Source: an uncultured Bacteroidales bacterium (GTDB lineage Bacteria > Bacteroidota > Bacteroidia > Bacteroidales > F082). From it: 64,000 nucleotides of DNA. Where the stretch lies: NCBI GenBank assembly GCA_905234645.1, contig CAJOIS010000010.1, positions 1 through 64,000 of the forward strand. Direction: 5' to 3'. This document shows, in pieces, positions 1-8,763 of the stretch; positions within the stretch are counted from its first letter, which is position 1; the number at the start of each line of letters is the position of its first letter. Made by a program: the position numbers and the translations under genes. The notes beneath the pieces are model-generated. The model had not been told where the DNA came from. It was given only the letters and a program-made list of their open reading frames with translations, and ran no database searches.

Positions 1-1
1 G

Positions 2-3000
2 CCCGTTGGTGTCTACAAGTATGGCGTGAGCGCCGTGTACTCCGGCAACCAGGCCGACAACCCGAACAACCCGCGTATCGACTATCCGTTCGAGGAGCGT
101 GAAAGCGAGATCATGTGGTCCGACCAGTGCGGCCCGTGCATCGACAAGGACATGCAGACCGACATCACCGTCAACGTCGTGTGCAACAGCGCCGACAGCC
201 CGGAGGGTTGCGTCGTGAGCTTCACCAACCTCAACGAGGGTGAGCAGTTCAACCATCCGCAGCCGTCCATCACGCTCGATGGCACTGGCTACCAGGAAAT
301 CACTCCTTTCCGTAAGGGTGACTACCTCGTGACGGTGTATCTGCCCGGTTACGAACTCCTCCAGGTCGAAGAGTCCATCTGGGGCCACAGAGACCTCCGC
401 TATGTGCTGACCGAGATCATCTACGGTGTGAAGAACATCTATGTGAGCCGCACCGGTTGGGCCATGTGGGAACCCGAGACTTGGGAAGACTACCCGATTC
501 CGGAAGGTGCCCCTCGCGCTGAAGAGCGTCACCTCGAAGGCTACAAGATCATGTGCACCAGCCTTGACGACGAGCCTATCTTCAACCACAACACGCCTGC
601 CGACCAGCCGTTCTGCCAGCTGAGCACCGTTGACCCGTGGTCGGGCCAGCCGATGCTCCTCGACGGCGAATACTACAAGGTGAAAGTTGCCACCATCTAC
701 AGCACCGGCCAAAGCCCGTGGAGCGAAGCTGTCATTTGGCAGTATGAGCCTTGTGACAACTGGGGTCCTGTCGATGAGGTGACTGGCGCCACCCTGGCCG
801 AAGGCAACCACATCGAGTGGGTGTTCGACCACGGCCACAACCAGTGGTTCGATCCCAATGATCCTAACAACGGCGGCGGCGAAGCCAGCACGTTCAGCGA
901 GAACTGCGACGAAGGCATGCCTGCCGGCTGGACCACCATCGATGCTGATGGCGACGGCTACACCTGGGTCTCGAGCATGAATCCTGGTAACTACCACAAC
1001 GCCGGTGTCGACCTGACCGGTAACGGCCACAACAGCTCCGACGCCTTCGTGATCTCCGGTTCCTGGATCAACCAGCCCGGCCAAGCCCTGACGCCCGACA
1101 ACTACCTCGTCACGCCTCAGGTGAACCTCGTTGCAGGCTCCACCTTCAGCTTCTGGGCCTGCGCCCAGGATGCCAGCTATCCTGCCGACCACTTCGGTGT
1201 GTTCGTCTCCGACAACGGCACGAGCGACTGGACGATGGTCAACGAGTGGACGATGACCGCCAAGAGCGGCGGCAACGTGATGAGCGCCGGCCGTAACGGT
1301 GTCCGTGCCCAAGGCAACTGGTACAACTACTCGGTTGACTTGAGCGCCTTCGCTGGCCAGAAGTACATCGCCATCCGTCACTTCAACTGCACCGACCAGT
1401 TCATCCTCAACGTCGACGACTTTGAGCTGACCGCCGGTGCCAAGGGTGGCGAGAACGGTCTTGCCCTGTACCACAGCCAGGAAGTCTACAGACAGTATGC
1501 CGAAGACGGCATCTGGATGAACTTCATGGGCATCGACAATGTCGACTTCAGAGCCTACCTGCTCTACAACATCGTCAATGACAACCGCTTCACGCTGACA
1601 GCTGAAAACGAGTACGGCCAGTTCGTCCTCAACGCTGCCTACGAGATGGACAACTTCATGGGTGAGTTCGAGAGCTTCTATGAGGATGCCGCCTACAACT
1701 TCTCCTTGATGTCCAAGGTGGATATCTACCAGATGGTCAACGAGTGGAAGAGCGGCGTCGGTTCGGCGAACTTCCTGTCCATCACCATGGATGTCGCCCT
1801 CAGCCACGCCAGGGTGGAGAACGACCAGTGCATCAATTCGCTGCCGTTCTGCACCTCCGACATGATCGAATTCGAGGCCGCCAGCACGAGCCAGCAGGCC
1901 CAGGAAGAGAACATGGACGACGGCTGCATCTACAACTCCTACAATCCTTCGTTCTACCACATGAGGATACACTCCGCTGGTCCTTTCATCATCCACATGG
2001 AAGGCCACGACCCGAACAACGGCACCAACAGAGACATCGACTTCTGCATGTGGGGTCCCTACACCGAGCAAGAGGTTCTGTCCGGCTATGCTTGCACGCA
2101 CCTGACGGGCGACAAGATCATGGACTGCTGCTACTCGGCCCAATACGACGAGGACTGCTACCTCGGCTATCCTGAAGGCCAGCACAACCACCACGGTTCG
2201 AGCACGAGCCACGGCGACATCAACTACCATGTGCCTCAGGTTGGCGAGTACTACATCCTGATGATCACCAACTACTCGCAACAGCCTTGCAACATCACCT
2301 TCACGAAGACTGAAGGCGACGGCGAGACCGACTGCGACATCGTGACGCCGAGCAACATCATCGGCTTCCTGATCACCCAGGACGGTGAATACCTCACCAT
2401 CGTCGGTCCCGACGAGCGTGACTACACCGACCTCGGTGAATATGGCGAGCACGAGTACTGCGTGCGCCCGATCTATCCCGGCCCGGCCATCCTTGCCGAC
2501 ACCAACTACTACTACTCGATGGGCTGCCCGGTCTGCACGACCGTCAACGGCGATGTCGTCGTGGTCTGCGACGCCGGCAATCCTGTCTATGCAGAGGTGA
2601 ACGACGCCGACGACCAGGTGCACATCTACTGGGATGAGCAACCCGAGCCTCCGGAGCCGGAAGAGGGCGACACCTTCGTGTACGACTTCGAGAACGGTAG
2701 CCTCGACGGCATCGTGCTGATCGACAACGACGGTGACGGTTACAACTGGAACCTCGCCAGCGCTACCATGGGCACGGGCTACGGCCACAACGCCTCCACC
2801 GACATGGTGTTCTCGCAGAGCTACGACAACAACTACGGTGCCTTGACTCCGGACAACTACATCGTGTTCCCGCAGTCGAACATCGTGGCTGGCTCGACCT
2901 TCAGCTTCTGGGCCTGCGGACAGGATGCCAGCTGGGCCAGCGAGCACTTCGGTGTTGCCGTTTCGACGACTGGTGTTAACGCTGCCGACTTCACGACGGT

Positions 3001-3670
3001 CCAAGAGTGGACGATGACGGCCAAGGCCGGTGCCAAGGCAGTCCGCGACGGCCGCGCCCAAGGCAACTGGTACCAGTACACTGTCGACCTGAGCGACTAT
3101 GCCGGCATGCCGGTGTACATCGCCATCCGTCACTTCAACTGCACCGACATGTTCTACCTCGACGTTGACGACGTTGAGCTGAGCGTTGCCGCCAAGGGTA
3201 ACCGCGACGGTGATATCATCGGCTACAACATCTACCGTTCGACCGACAACATCGACTACGTGTTGATCGCCACTGTCGACGGCGACGTGACCGAGTACTT
3301 CGACGCTCCTGGTGAGGGTACGTACTACTATCAGGTGACCGCCCTGTACGCTGACGGTTGCGAATCCGAGCCCGCCATCTCTGGCGAGAACCCGGATGTC
3401 AACTACGTGATGGTCGGTGTGACCGGCGTTGGCGAGAACAGCGACAATGTCGCCCTGTTCCCGAACCCGACGAAGGGCAACGTGACGATCCAGGCCATGA
3501 ACATGAACCGCATCACTGTGGTGAGTGTCCTCGGCCAGGTCGTGTTCGACACCGAGCTTGATCAGGACGAATATGTCCTGAACATGGCCAAGTTCAACAC
3601 GGGCATGTACATGGTTCGCGTGTACACCGACAACGGTGTGACCGTGAAGCGCGTCACCGTGCTGCACTAA
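2..3670 (+). CDS. Large T9SS-secreted protein with two cleaved-adhesin (choice-of-anchor J) modules, 5' truncated
   Basis: The frame is open to the left window edge, so the true start lies upstream; a GTG at 26 is only an internal codon. About 1,220 residues are visible. Two related beta-sandwich modules of the gingipain-type cleaved adhesin family lie at roughly residues 285-475 and 880-1058 (counted from the GTG), each opening with a GWTTIDADGDGYTW-like segment. A fibronectin-III-like stretch follows the second. The last 75 residues form a type IX secretion type A sorting domain, with VALFPNPTKGNVTI at its start and MYMVRVYTDNG near its end. By family knowledge such proteins cross the outer membrane by T9SS and are released or anchored at the surface. 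Codon use is strongly biased to C-ending codons, which suggests high expression. Ligand or enzymatic role is unknown. Confidence 0.85.
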   Translation, partial: PVGVYKYGVSAVYSGNQADNPNNPRIDYPFEERESEIMWSDQCGPCIDKDMQTDITVNVVCNSADSPEGCVVSFTNLNEGEQFNHPQPSITLDGTGYQEITPFRKGDYLVTVYLPGYELLQVEESIWGHRDLRYVLTEIIYGVKNIYVSRTGWAMWEPETWEDYPIPEGAPRAEERHLEGYKIMCTSLDDEPIFNHNTPADQPFCQLSTVDPWSGQPMLLDGEYYKVKVATIYSTGQSPWSEAVIWQYEPCDNWGPVDEVTGATLAEGNHIEWVFDHGHNQWFDPNDPNNGGGEASTFSENCDEGMPAGWTTIDADGDGYTWVSSMNPGNYHNAGVDLTGNGHNSSDAFVISGSWINQPGQALTPDNYLVTPQVNLVAGSTFSFWACAQDASYPADHFGVFVSDNGTSDWTMVNEWTMTAKSGGNVMSAGRNGVRAQGNWYNYSVDLSAFAGQKYIAIRHFNCTDQFILNVDDFELTAGAKGGENGLALYHSQEVYRQYAEDGIWMNFMGIDNVDFRAYLLYNIVNDNRFTLTAENEYGQFVLNAAYEMDNFMGEFESFYEDAAYNFSLMSKVDIYQMVNEWKSGVGSANFLSITMDVALSHARVENDQCINSLPFCTSDMIEFEAASTSQQAQEENMDDGCIYNSYNPSFYHMRIHSAGPFIIHMEGHDPNNGTNRDIDFCMWGPYTEQEVLSGYACTHLTGDKIMDCCYSAQYDEDCYLGYPEGQHNHHGSSTSHGDINYHVPQVGEYYILMITNYSQQPCNITFTKTEGDGETDCDIVTPSNIIGFLITQDGEYLTIVGPDERDYTDLGEYGEHEYCVRPIYPGPAILADTNYYYSMGCPVCTTVNGDVVVVCDAGNPVYAEVNDADDQVHIYWDEQPEPPEPEEGDTFVYDFENGSLDGIVLIDNDGDGYNWNLASATMGTGYGHNASTDMVFSQSYDNNYGALTPDNYIVFPQSNIVAGSTFSFWACGQDASWASEHFGVAVSTTGVNAADFTTVQEWTMTAKAGAKAVRDGRAQGNWYQYTVDLSDYAGMPVYIAIRHFNCTDMFYLDVDDVELSVAAKGNRDGDIIGYNIYRSTDNIDYVLIATVDGDVTEYFDAPGEGTYYYQVTALYADGCESEPAISGENPDVNYVMVGVTGVGENSDNVALFPNPTKGNVTIQAMNMNRITVVSVLGQVVFDTELDQDEYVLNMAKFNTGMYMVRVYTDNGVTVKRVTVLH

Positions 3671-3683
3671 TTGAACGTAGTTC

Positions 3684-3723
3684 AAAAAAAGAAAGGTGGC
3701 CAGATGGCCACCTTTCTTTTTTT
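3684..3723. terminator. Strong hairpin terminator, probably bidirectional
   Basis: An almost perfect inverted repeat, AAAGAAAGGTGGCCA / TGGCCACCTTTCTTT, follows the stop codon of the adhesin-like gene. It has A-rich and T-rich flanks, so it can terminate on either strand. Confidence 0.85.
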
Positions 3724-3724
3724 G

Positions 3725-3732
3725 TATCTTTG
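3725..3732 (+). promoter_or_regulatory. Bacteroidota -7 promoter element for sufE
   Basis: TATCTTTG, followed by C, matches the Bacteroidota -7 consensus TAnnTTTG and lies about 50 bases before the sufE ATG. It directly abuts the preceding terminator. No clear -33 TTTG is visible. Confidence 0.6.
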
Positions 3733-3780
3733 CGGAACGGTTTTTGATTGCACCAAGACTGCAAAATATCTTTTGGAAAT

Positions 3781-4209
3781 ATGACAATCAAGGAAATACA
3801 AGACAGCATTGTGGAGGATTTCTCCATGTTCGACGACTGGATGGATCGCTACGCTATGCTGATAGAGATGGGGAAGGAATGCCCCATCATCGACGACAAA
3901 TATCGTGACGAGGCGCACCTTATCAATGGCTGCCAATCGCGCGTGTGGCTTAACGCTGAGCTTAATGATGGCAAGGTGTACTACACCGCCGACAGCGACG
4001 CTGTCATCACCAAGGGCATCGTCAACTTATTAATTAAGGTGTTCTCGGGGCAGACACCGGACGACATTCTCGCCGCCGACCTCTCGTTTTTGGACGAGAT
4101 TGGGCTGAAAGAGCATTTGTCGCCTACGCGTTCCAATGGCCTTTTGGCCATGCTCAAGCAGATGCTGCTCTATGCAGAGGCGTTTAAACTAAAGGAGGGA
4201 CAAGCATGA
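3781..4209 (+). CDS. sufE: SufE, cysteine desulfuration protein
   Basis: The 142-residue protein has the SufE fold pattern. The sulfur-accepting cysteine is in LINGCQSRVW at residue 51, the same number as in E. coli SufE. SufE takes persulfide sulfur from the cysteine desulfurase SufS and passes it to the SufBCD scaffold for iron-sulfur cluster assembly in the cytoplasm. The ATG at 3781 is preferred over an upstream TTG in the same frame because homologues begin at this point and a -7 element lies just upstream. It overlaps the next gene by four bases (ATGA), so the two are probably co-translated. No sufS or sufBCD is present in this window. Confidence 0.93.
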   Translation: MTIKEIQDSIVEDFSMFDDWMDRYAMLIEMGKECPIIDDKYRDEAHLINGCQSRVWLNAELNDGKVYYTADSDAVITKGIVNLLIKVFSGQTPDDILAADLSFLDEIGLKEHLSPTRSNGLLAMLKQMLLYAEAFKLKEGQA

Positions 4210-4565
4210 CACAGGAAGAAGTCAACACCTTGAAAGAGACCGTAATCTCGGTCCTTAAGACCATCTACGACCCCGAAATCCCCATCGACATCTGGACACT
4301 GCACCTGGTGTATGGCGTCGACGTCGACGAAGAAGGTAATGTGAAGATTGTGATGACGGTGACGGCACCCAACTGTCCCGTGGCCGAAACGTTGCCTGCT
4401 GAGGTTCAAATCAAGGTGCAGGCCATCATGGGCGTGAAGAGCGTCGATGTGGAACTCACCTTCGATCCCGTCTGGAGCATCGACATGCTTTCAGAGGAGA
4501 CCAAGGCTGACTTAGGTCTGGATGGTGATTTCGGCAGCTTTACTGCTGCAGATTTTTTGTATTGA
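4206..4565 (+). CDS. sufT: SufT-like MIP18/DUF59 iron-sulfur assembly protein
   Basis: This 119-residue single-domain protein of the DUF59/MIP18 family carries the conserved DPEIPIDIW motif near residue 21 and the T-x-P-x-C-P motif (TAPNCPVAE) with the family cysteine. Members help mature iron-sulfur proteins. The start codon overlaps the sufE stop (ATGA), and a good ribosome-binding sequence (AAAGGAGGGA) sits in the end of sufE. The two-gene order fits a SUF accessory operon. A hairpin repeat begins exactly at the stop codon and may terminate the transcript. Confidence 0.88.
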   Translation: MTQEEVNTLKETVISVLKTIYDPEIPIDIWTLHLVYGVDVDEEGNVKIVMTVTAPNCPVAETLPAEVQIKVQAIMGVKSVDVELTFDPVWSIDMLSEETKADLGLDGDFGSFTAADFLY

Positions 4566-4635
4566 AAATTCCGCCTTACATGTCATTCCTGCTTAGGCTT
4601 GTGCGTTGCAGGGAATCTATGTGAGGCGGAATTTT
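4565..4635 (+). repeat. Palindromic repeat family A, copy 1
   Basis: Perfect 12-bp arms (AAAATTCCGCCT / AGGCGGAATTTT) enclose the family core, CATGTCATTCC on the left and GGAATCTATG on the right. It starts on the last base of the sufT stop codon and may act as its terminator. Confidence 0.85.
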
Positions 4636-4644
4636 CCTTTTGAC

Positions 4645-4712
4645 GGTTTTAGAAGTCATAGATCCCATGCTAGCCCACATGCCCGCGCAGGGATGACATG
4701 CCTTCTAAAACC
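4645..4712 (-). repeat. Palindromic repeat family A, copy 2 (inverted)
   Basis: Perfect 11-bp arms (GGTTTTAGAAG / CTTCTAAAACC) enclose, on the minus strand, the core CATGTCATCCC and GGGATCTATG. It ends two bases before the choline-kinase-like stop codon and faces copy 1. Confidence 0.85.
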
Positions 4713-4714
4713 TG

Positions 4715-5584
4715 TTAAAGTTTGTCGTAGTTTTCCAACAAATCTTTCGCCATATTAAGGAAGAACAACGCGACAGCGTTGAAATCCATGTTGAGGTCCT
4801 TGCTCAGGCCGATGCGGTCCTTGAAGATGGCCACATTGTACCATTGCAGGCACTGGAAGGCGCGATGGAAATAGAGGCGCTGCAACTCTTCCTTGTTGGG
4901 CTTGTGACCCACATAGGCCTCAAGCAACGACAAGGCTTTGTCGAAGCCCGCGTTGCCGTAGCAGGCGATGTCGTAGAACGGGTCGTTCATGCCGGCAAAC
5001 TCCCAGTCAAGCACATACAGCTTGTCGCCGTTAATGACAAGGTTGGTGGGCTGGTAGTCGCAATGGCAGGGCACTTTGGGTACATTGATCTGAGTGTCGC
5101 GGATGTCTTCCAGTTTTTTGCGCAGGTTCAGGTATTCTTGAGGGAGGACGAATCCTGTCTCAATGCAGTAGTTCTGGTAGGTGTCGAGGCGTCCAAAGGC
5201 GTTGTAGTCATTGAACTTCAAGTCGCTATTGTGAATCTTCTTCAAGGCTTTCACCGACATCTCGTTGTAAGAAACCACGTCCGTAGTGCTCATAATGGTG
5301 CCTTCCACGTATTCGGCCAGTTTCTCGCCCGAGCGGATTTCCACGTAGGTGGTCACGTTGTTCAGGCCTAGGCGATCCACCTCTTGGATATTGGCCCATT
5401 CCTCGTCGCGGTCGACGAATCTTTCGGCAAACTTGCCGGGTACGCGGTAGGTGTATTTCTTACCCTGACATTCAACAACATAGGTGTAGTTGCTCATGCC
5501 GCCTTCGAGGCGCATCACGATGCGGGCATCGTGGGCATGGAGCAAGGCATTGACTCTAAAGACGATATATTCTTCAATGTTCAT
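4715..5584 (-). CDS. Choline/ethanolamine kinase-like phosphotransferase (LicA-like)
   Basis: The 289-residue protein has the aminoglycoside-phosphotransferase/choline-kinase fold. A glycine-rich ATP loop (EGGMSNYTY) is near residue 27, the catalytic motif HCDYQPTN is near residue 200, and the metal-binding DWEFAG follows. By family knowledge it transfers the ATP gamma-phosphate to a small alcohol such as choline; LicA-type enzymes feed phosphocholine decoration of surface glycans or lipids. Substrate cannot be set from sequence, and no licC or licD partner is seen nearby. A minus-strand -7 element (TACTTTTG, complement of 5608-5615) lies 24 bases upstream of the ATG. Confidence 0.8.
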   Translation of the reverse strand: MNIEEYIVFRVNALLHAHDARIVMRLEGGMSNYTYVVECQGKKYTYRVPGKFAERFVDRDEEWANIQEVDRLGLNNVTTYVEIRSGEKLAEYVEGTIMSTTDVVSYNEMSVKALKKIHNSDLKFNDYNAFGRLDTYQNYCIETGFVLPQEYLNLRKKLEDIRDTQINVPKVPCHCDYQPTNLVINGDKLYVLDWEFAGMNDPFYDIACYGNAGFDKALSLLEAYVGHKPNKEELQRLYFHRAFQCLQWYNVAIFKDRIGLSKDLNMDFNAVALFFLNMAKDLLENYDKL

Positions 5585-5621
5585 GATCCGATAGTTTTAA
5601 AAGTCCACAAAAGTAAAAATA

Positions 5622-5696
5622 ATTCCGCATTCCGCATTCCTTATTCCGCATTCATAATTAAAAATATTCCTTGATTCCGCATTCCACATTCCGAAT
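5622..5696. repeat. Degenerate tandem ATTCCGC repeats
   Basis: Several imperfect copies of ATTCCGCATTCC are strung together between the choline-kinase-like gene and tRNA-Ala. A related fragment, GAATGCGG, recurs near 39228. It encodes nothing; units are too short and irregular for a CRISPR array. Confidence 0.6.
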
Positions 5697-5741
5697 TTTC
5701 TTACTTTTGCAGCCGCTTAGGTTACTGAGCTTGTCGAAGTA

Positions 5742-5814
5742 GGGGATTTAGCTCATCTGGTAGAGCGTCAGGTTCGCAATCTGAAGGTGGCCGGTTCGAG
5801 TCCGGTAATCTCCA
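5742..5814 (+). tRNA. tRNA-Ala (anticodon CGC)
   Basis: A full cloverleaf can be drawn. The acceptor stem GGGGATT/AATCTCC contains the G3:U70 pair that marks alanine tRNAs, with A73. The D arm is GCTC/GAGC, the anticodon stem is TCAGG/TCTGA, and the loop TTCGCAA gives anticodon CGC (codon GCG). The T arm is GCCGG-TTCGAGT-CCGGT. CCA is not encoded. Confidence 0.93.
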
Positions 5815-5829
5815 CGCGATGAACAAAAT

Positions 5830-5862
5830 AGGCCGCTGAGTTTTCAGCAGCCTGTTTTTTTT
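5830..5862 (+). terminator. Rho-independent terminator after tRNA-Ala
   Basis: AGGCCGCTGA / TCAGCAGCCT, with one mismatch, forms a stem followed by a run of eight T, sixteen bases after the tRNA. Confidence 0.8.
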
Positions 5863-5902
5863 ATGTTCGATTGGGGAAATATTCAGCTTTTGCCACCGTT
5901 TT

Positions 5903-5933
5903 TTTGGTGTTACATGCAAAAACACTATTTTTG
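5903..5933 (+). promoter_or_regulatory. Bacteroidota promoter
   Basis: TTTG at 5903-5906 and TATTTTTG at 5926-5933 are separated by 19 bases, matching the -33/-7 consensus. It drives the outer-membrane protein gene that starts 18 bases later. Confidence 0.75.
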
Positions 5934-5951
5934 CGGGAATTAAAGACGAAT

Positions 5952-7328
5952 ATGATGAAAAGTTTCAATAAATGGCTCGTGGTTGTGGCATTGATGATAA
6001 CCGCAACGGCATTGAAGGCCCAGGACACGTCTCCTGTCGCTTTTATGCGCTTGAATCCCTATCAGACCAACCTTAATGTGGCCACCGACTTGCCATATTA
6101 TGCTTATTTCTCTCCGGGCGTGGGCAATTTCTCGATGAATGTCCAATACTCCAGTTTGGGAATCTGGGATCTGTTCAGATCGGAGTTCAATTTGAAGAAG
6201 TTGCTTGACCTTCTGGAGGATGAGAACTATATCAATGCCAGCTTTAGTCAAAATATGGGATGCCTCGGCGTTAGGGCAGGCAATGGCGTTATCAGTTATA
6301 ACCACAACTTCCGTGTGAATGGATATGCCAACTTCAACTATTGCCTGTTCAAGCTCCTGGCGCTTGGTAACATGGAATTTCTTGGCGAGGACAACCCGGC
6401 GAATGTGAAATTCGATTGGGATACGCAGGCGTTTCATGAATATTCGCTTGGCTATCAGTTTAATGCTACCGATTGGTTGTCGTTAGGCGTTAGGGCCAAG
6501 CTGCTGTTTGGTATTGTCGACCTCAGCACCGATGCCTTGGAGATGTCGCTTTACACCGACCCCGAAAACAATACGGTGTATTTCAAGGAGGATGTCCTGC
6601 TTCGTTTTTCTCTGCCACGTATGTTCCAGCTTGAGGATGGCTCGATGAACGCCAACGGTCCCTTCGGCCTTTCTGATTTCTATCATAACCCGGGCTTTGG
6701 TGTGGATCTGGCTGCCAGTTTCCGCATCGGCGAACGCTTCATGGTGACGACTGCCGTCAACGACTTGGGGCGCATCAGATGGAAAGAGAACAATATGCAA
6801 CTTACGGGTTGGTTGTCCGAAGATGGACAATACTATGAAGAGGATGCGCTTGCCTTTGATGGCATCGACGCCGATCACTTGCAGCTCTTTTTCTCGGATA
6901 AGGAGTACCGACGTGCTGTCATGGATACCTTGAGCGATTGCTTTGACTTCCAAACCGTGAACATGGGTGAATATTACACCAAACTGCCCACTAGTTTCTT
7001 GGTGCGAGGCAGCTTCGACCTTAACGAGTGCAACCGTTTCATCGCCCAGTTCCAAGGCTGTTTCCGCGGCGATGGCTTCCGCCCGGCTTTTACAATGGCA
7101 TATAACGGCTGTTTCTTCAATAAGATCGACTTAAGCGGCACTTGCACGATGATGAAAGGCAGCTTGCTTACCCTTGGCATGGGTTTGGGCTTTAAGTTTG
7201 GGGCTTTCCAGATGTATGCGGCCACCAGCAATCTGTTTAACCTGAATGTCGGAGGACAAAAGGTGAGAAACTACCAAGCCGGCATCGTCTTTACCATCGG
7301 TCAGGTGGAAAAGACATATAAGCCATAG
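5952..7328 (+). CDS. DUF5723-like outer-membrane beta-barrel protein
   Basis: The 458-residue exported protein has a signal peptide ending near residue 24 (ATALKA followed by Q). It then shows alternating hydrophobic and polar beta-strand segments with aromatic belts and ends in a strand-like segment (QAGIVFTIGQVEKTYKP). The opening motif (PVAFMRLNPYQTNLN) and overall size resemble the Bacteroidota DUF5723 family, thought to be outer-membrane barrels of unknown role. ATGs at 5952 and 5955 are adjacent; either could be used, and both sit correctly behind the promoter. The gene appears monocistronic. Function unknown. Confidence 0.65.
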   Translation: MMKSFNKWLVVVALMITATALKAQDTSPVAFMRLNPYQTNLNVATDLPYYAYFSPGVGNFSMNVQYSSLGIWDLFRSEFNLKKLLDLLEDENYINASFSQNMGCLGVRAGNGVISYNHNFRVNGYANFNYCLFKLLALGNMEFLGEDNPANVKFDWDTQAFHEYSLGYQFNATDWLSLGVRAKLLFGIVDLSTDALEMSLYTDPENNTVYFKEDVLLRFSLPRMFQLEDGSMNANGPFGLSDFYHNPGFGVDLAASFRIGERFMVTTAVNDLGRIRWKENNMQLTGWLSEDGQYYEEDALAFDGIDADHLQLFFSDKEYRRAVMDTLSDCFDFQTVNMGEYYTKLPTSFLVRGSFDLNECNRFIAQFQGCFRGDGFRPAFTMAYNGCFFNKIDLSGTCTMMKGSLLTLGMGLGFKFGAFQMYAATSNLFNLNVGGQKVRNYQAGIVFTIGQVEKTYKP

Positions 7329-7358
7329 GATGGTTTTGTGGGGATAGCTTTGACAAAC

Positions 7359-8711
7359 CTATTCTCCGCAAATCAGCAGGATGTTTTCGTTGTTGAGACG
7401 TACCTTCAGCCATAGTTCGATGCGCTCTTTCTGGTCGTCGGTCAGCGGCTGACTGCTGCTGGTGACAAAAGCTATGATCTGTTCGGTTTCGCTTTGTTCT
7501 TCTGCGTTATATGACGATCCTCGGGTCAAGCTTAGACTCGTGATTTTGGAGTATTGGGCAAACAGTTCCTTCGACACGGCTTCGACAGGCAATTCTTTGT
7601 CCTTGTAGGCATTGAGTGTGGCGTCAAGTTTGGCGATGCTGTCGTTCAAAGCCTTTATTTGTTGGTCGGTGTGTTCCAGGAAGCCCTTCATCATCTCGGT
7701 TTCGGAGATATCCTGCCTCATGTTGGTGGCATCTTCGTGGAAGACAATCTGGCTTCGCGTGATGCCGTATTCGTCAGCACTGTTATAGAGCCTTTCCTTG
7801 GCTACTTTAGTTAGCGCCTCGCCAGCGAGATATAAATCCAAGGTGGGCGACTTTCGCGAATAGGAGGCCTTGTAGTCATAGATGAAACACTTGCCGAGGT
7901 TTTTGTTTTCGGTTACCAACTTCTCAGCATGGATCTTGAAGTTGTTCTCCTTGATGACGCTGATGGCGGAGATGATACTCGGCACGATGACGATGATCAA
8001 GATGACGACAAGCCATTTCTTAGGTAGGCGTTTGCGATTATTGTCGGTGGACTCAAAGAGGGGGAAACGGAAGTATTTCACTGTAGCGAAGGTCGCCAAG
8101 GCAATGAAGATGCTGTTGATGGTAAACAGGTAAAGCGCTCCTAAGGCATAGCTCCAGTTCCAAATCGAGATGCCGTAGCCTACGGTGCATAACGGAGGCA
8201 TCAGTGCCGTGGCGATGGCGACGCCCGAGATAACGGTGCCTTTGTCTTTGCGAGAGGTCTCTATGATGCCCGCCAAACCGCCGAAGAGGGCGATAAGCAC
8301 GTCGTAGATGGTCGGTCTGGTTCTGGCCAACAGTTCCGATGGGTTGGCCAAACTCAAAGGGCTGAGCAGGAAAAAAAGGGTGGAGGCGATGATGCTGATG
8401 ACTACCATCACACCGAAGTTCTTCAACGAGTTTTTCACCAAGTCATTGTCTTCGGTGCCGAGACCCAAGCCGAAGCCCAGGATGGGACCCATCACGGGCG
8501 AGACCAACATCGCGCCGATGATGACGGGGATGGAGTTGACGTTCAAGCCCACCGAGGCGATGATGATGGCACAGGCGAGGATGTATACGTTGGTGCCACG
8601 GAAGGCGATGTTTTTGCGGATGGAGGCGCTGGCGTTCTCGTAGTCGATTTCGTCAGAGAGGTGGATGAGCCTCTTCAGATAGGCCAGCACTCTATGGAAA
8701 AAGTCTTTCAT
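7359..8711 (-). CDS. DUF389 multi-pass membrane protein
   Basis: The 450-residue protein matches the DUF389 (TIGR00341) pattern. A short cytoplasmic start is followed by a block of about six membrane segments between residues 40 and 260 containing MLVSPVMGPILGFGLGLG. A soluble C-terminal region of about 190 residues follows and includes a helical, coiled-coil-like stretch (HTDQQIKALNDSIAKLDATL). The family is widespread, and its biochemical role is not established. It lies 52 bases downstream of trkH on the same strand with a possible promoter of its own between them (complement of 8741-8748), so co-transcription is uncertain. Confidence 0.85.
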   Translation of the reverse strand: MKDFFHRVLAYLKRLIHLSDEIDYENASASIRKNIAFRGTNVYILACAIIIASVGLNVNSIPVIIGAMLVSPVMGPILGFGLGLGTEDNDLVKNSLKNFGVMVVISIIASTLFFLLSPLSLANPSELLARTRPTIYDVLIALFGGLAGIIETSRKDKGTVISGVAIATALMPPLCTVGYGISIWNWSYALGALYLFTINSIFIALATFATVKYFRFPLFESTDNNRKRLPKKWLVVILIIVIVPSIISAISVIKENNFKIHAEKLVTENKNLGKCFIYDYKASYSRKSPTLDLYLAGEALTKVAKERLYNSADEYGITRSQIVFHEDATNMRQDISETEMMKGFLEHTDQQIKALNDSIAKLDATLNAYKDKELPVEAVSKELFAQYSKITSLSLTRGSSYNAEEQSETEQIIAFVTSSSQPLTDDQKERIELWLKVRLNNENILLICGE

Positions 8712-8763
8712 TCATATGAGATTTTGATGCAAAAGTCTGCAAAATACTTGAATTGTGCAAGCG

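Noticed and set aside
5622-5696. Possible CRISPR array
   Set aside because: Units are about 7-12 bases, irregular and without unique spacers; no cas gene is nearby.
5722-5925. 67-codon minus-strand frame
   Set aside because: It covers tRNA-Ala and its terminator; the translation is that of a reverse-read tRNA.
7329-7358. Weak inverted repeat between two convergent genes as a terminator
   Set aside because: The arms pair poorly and no T-run follows, so it does not support a terminator call.
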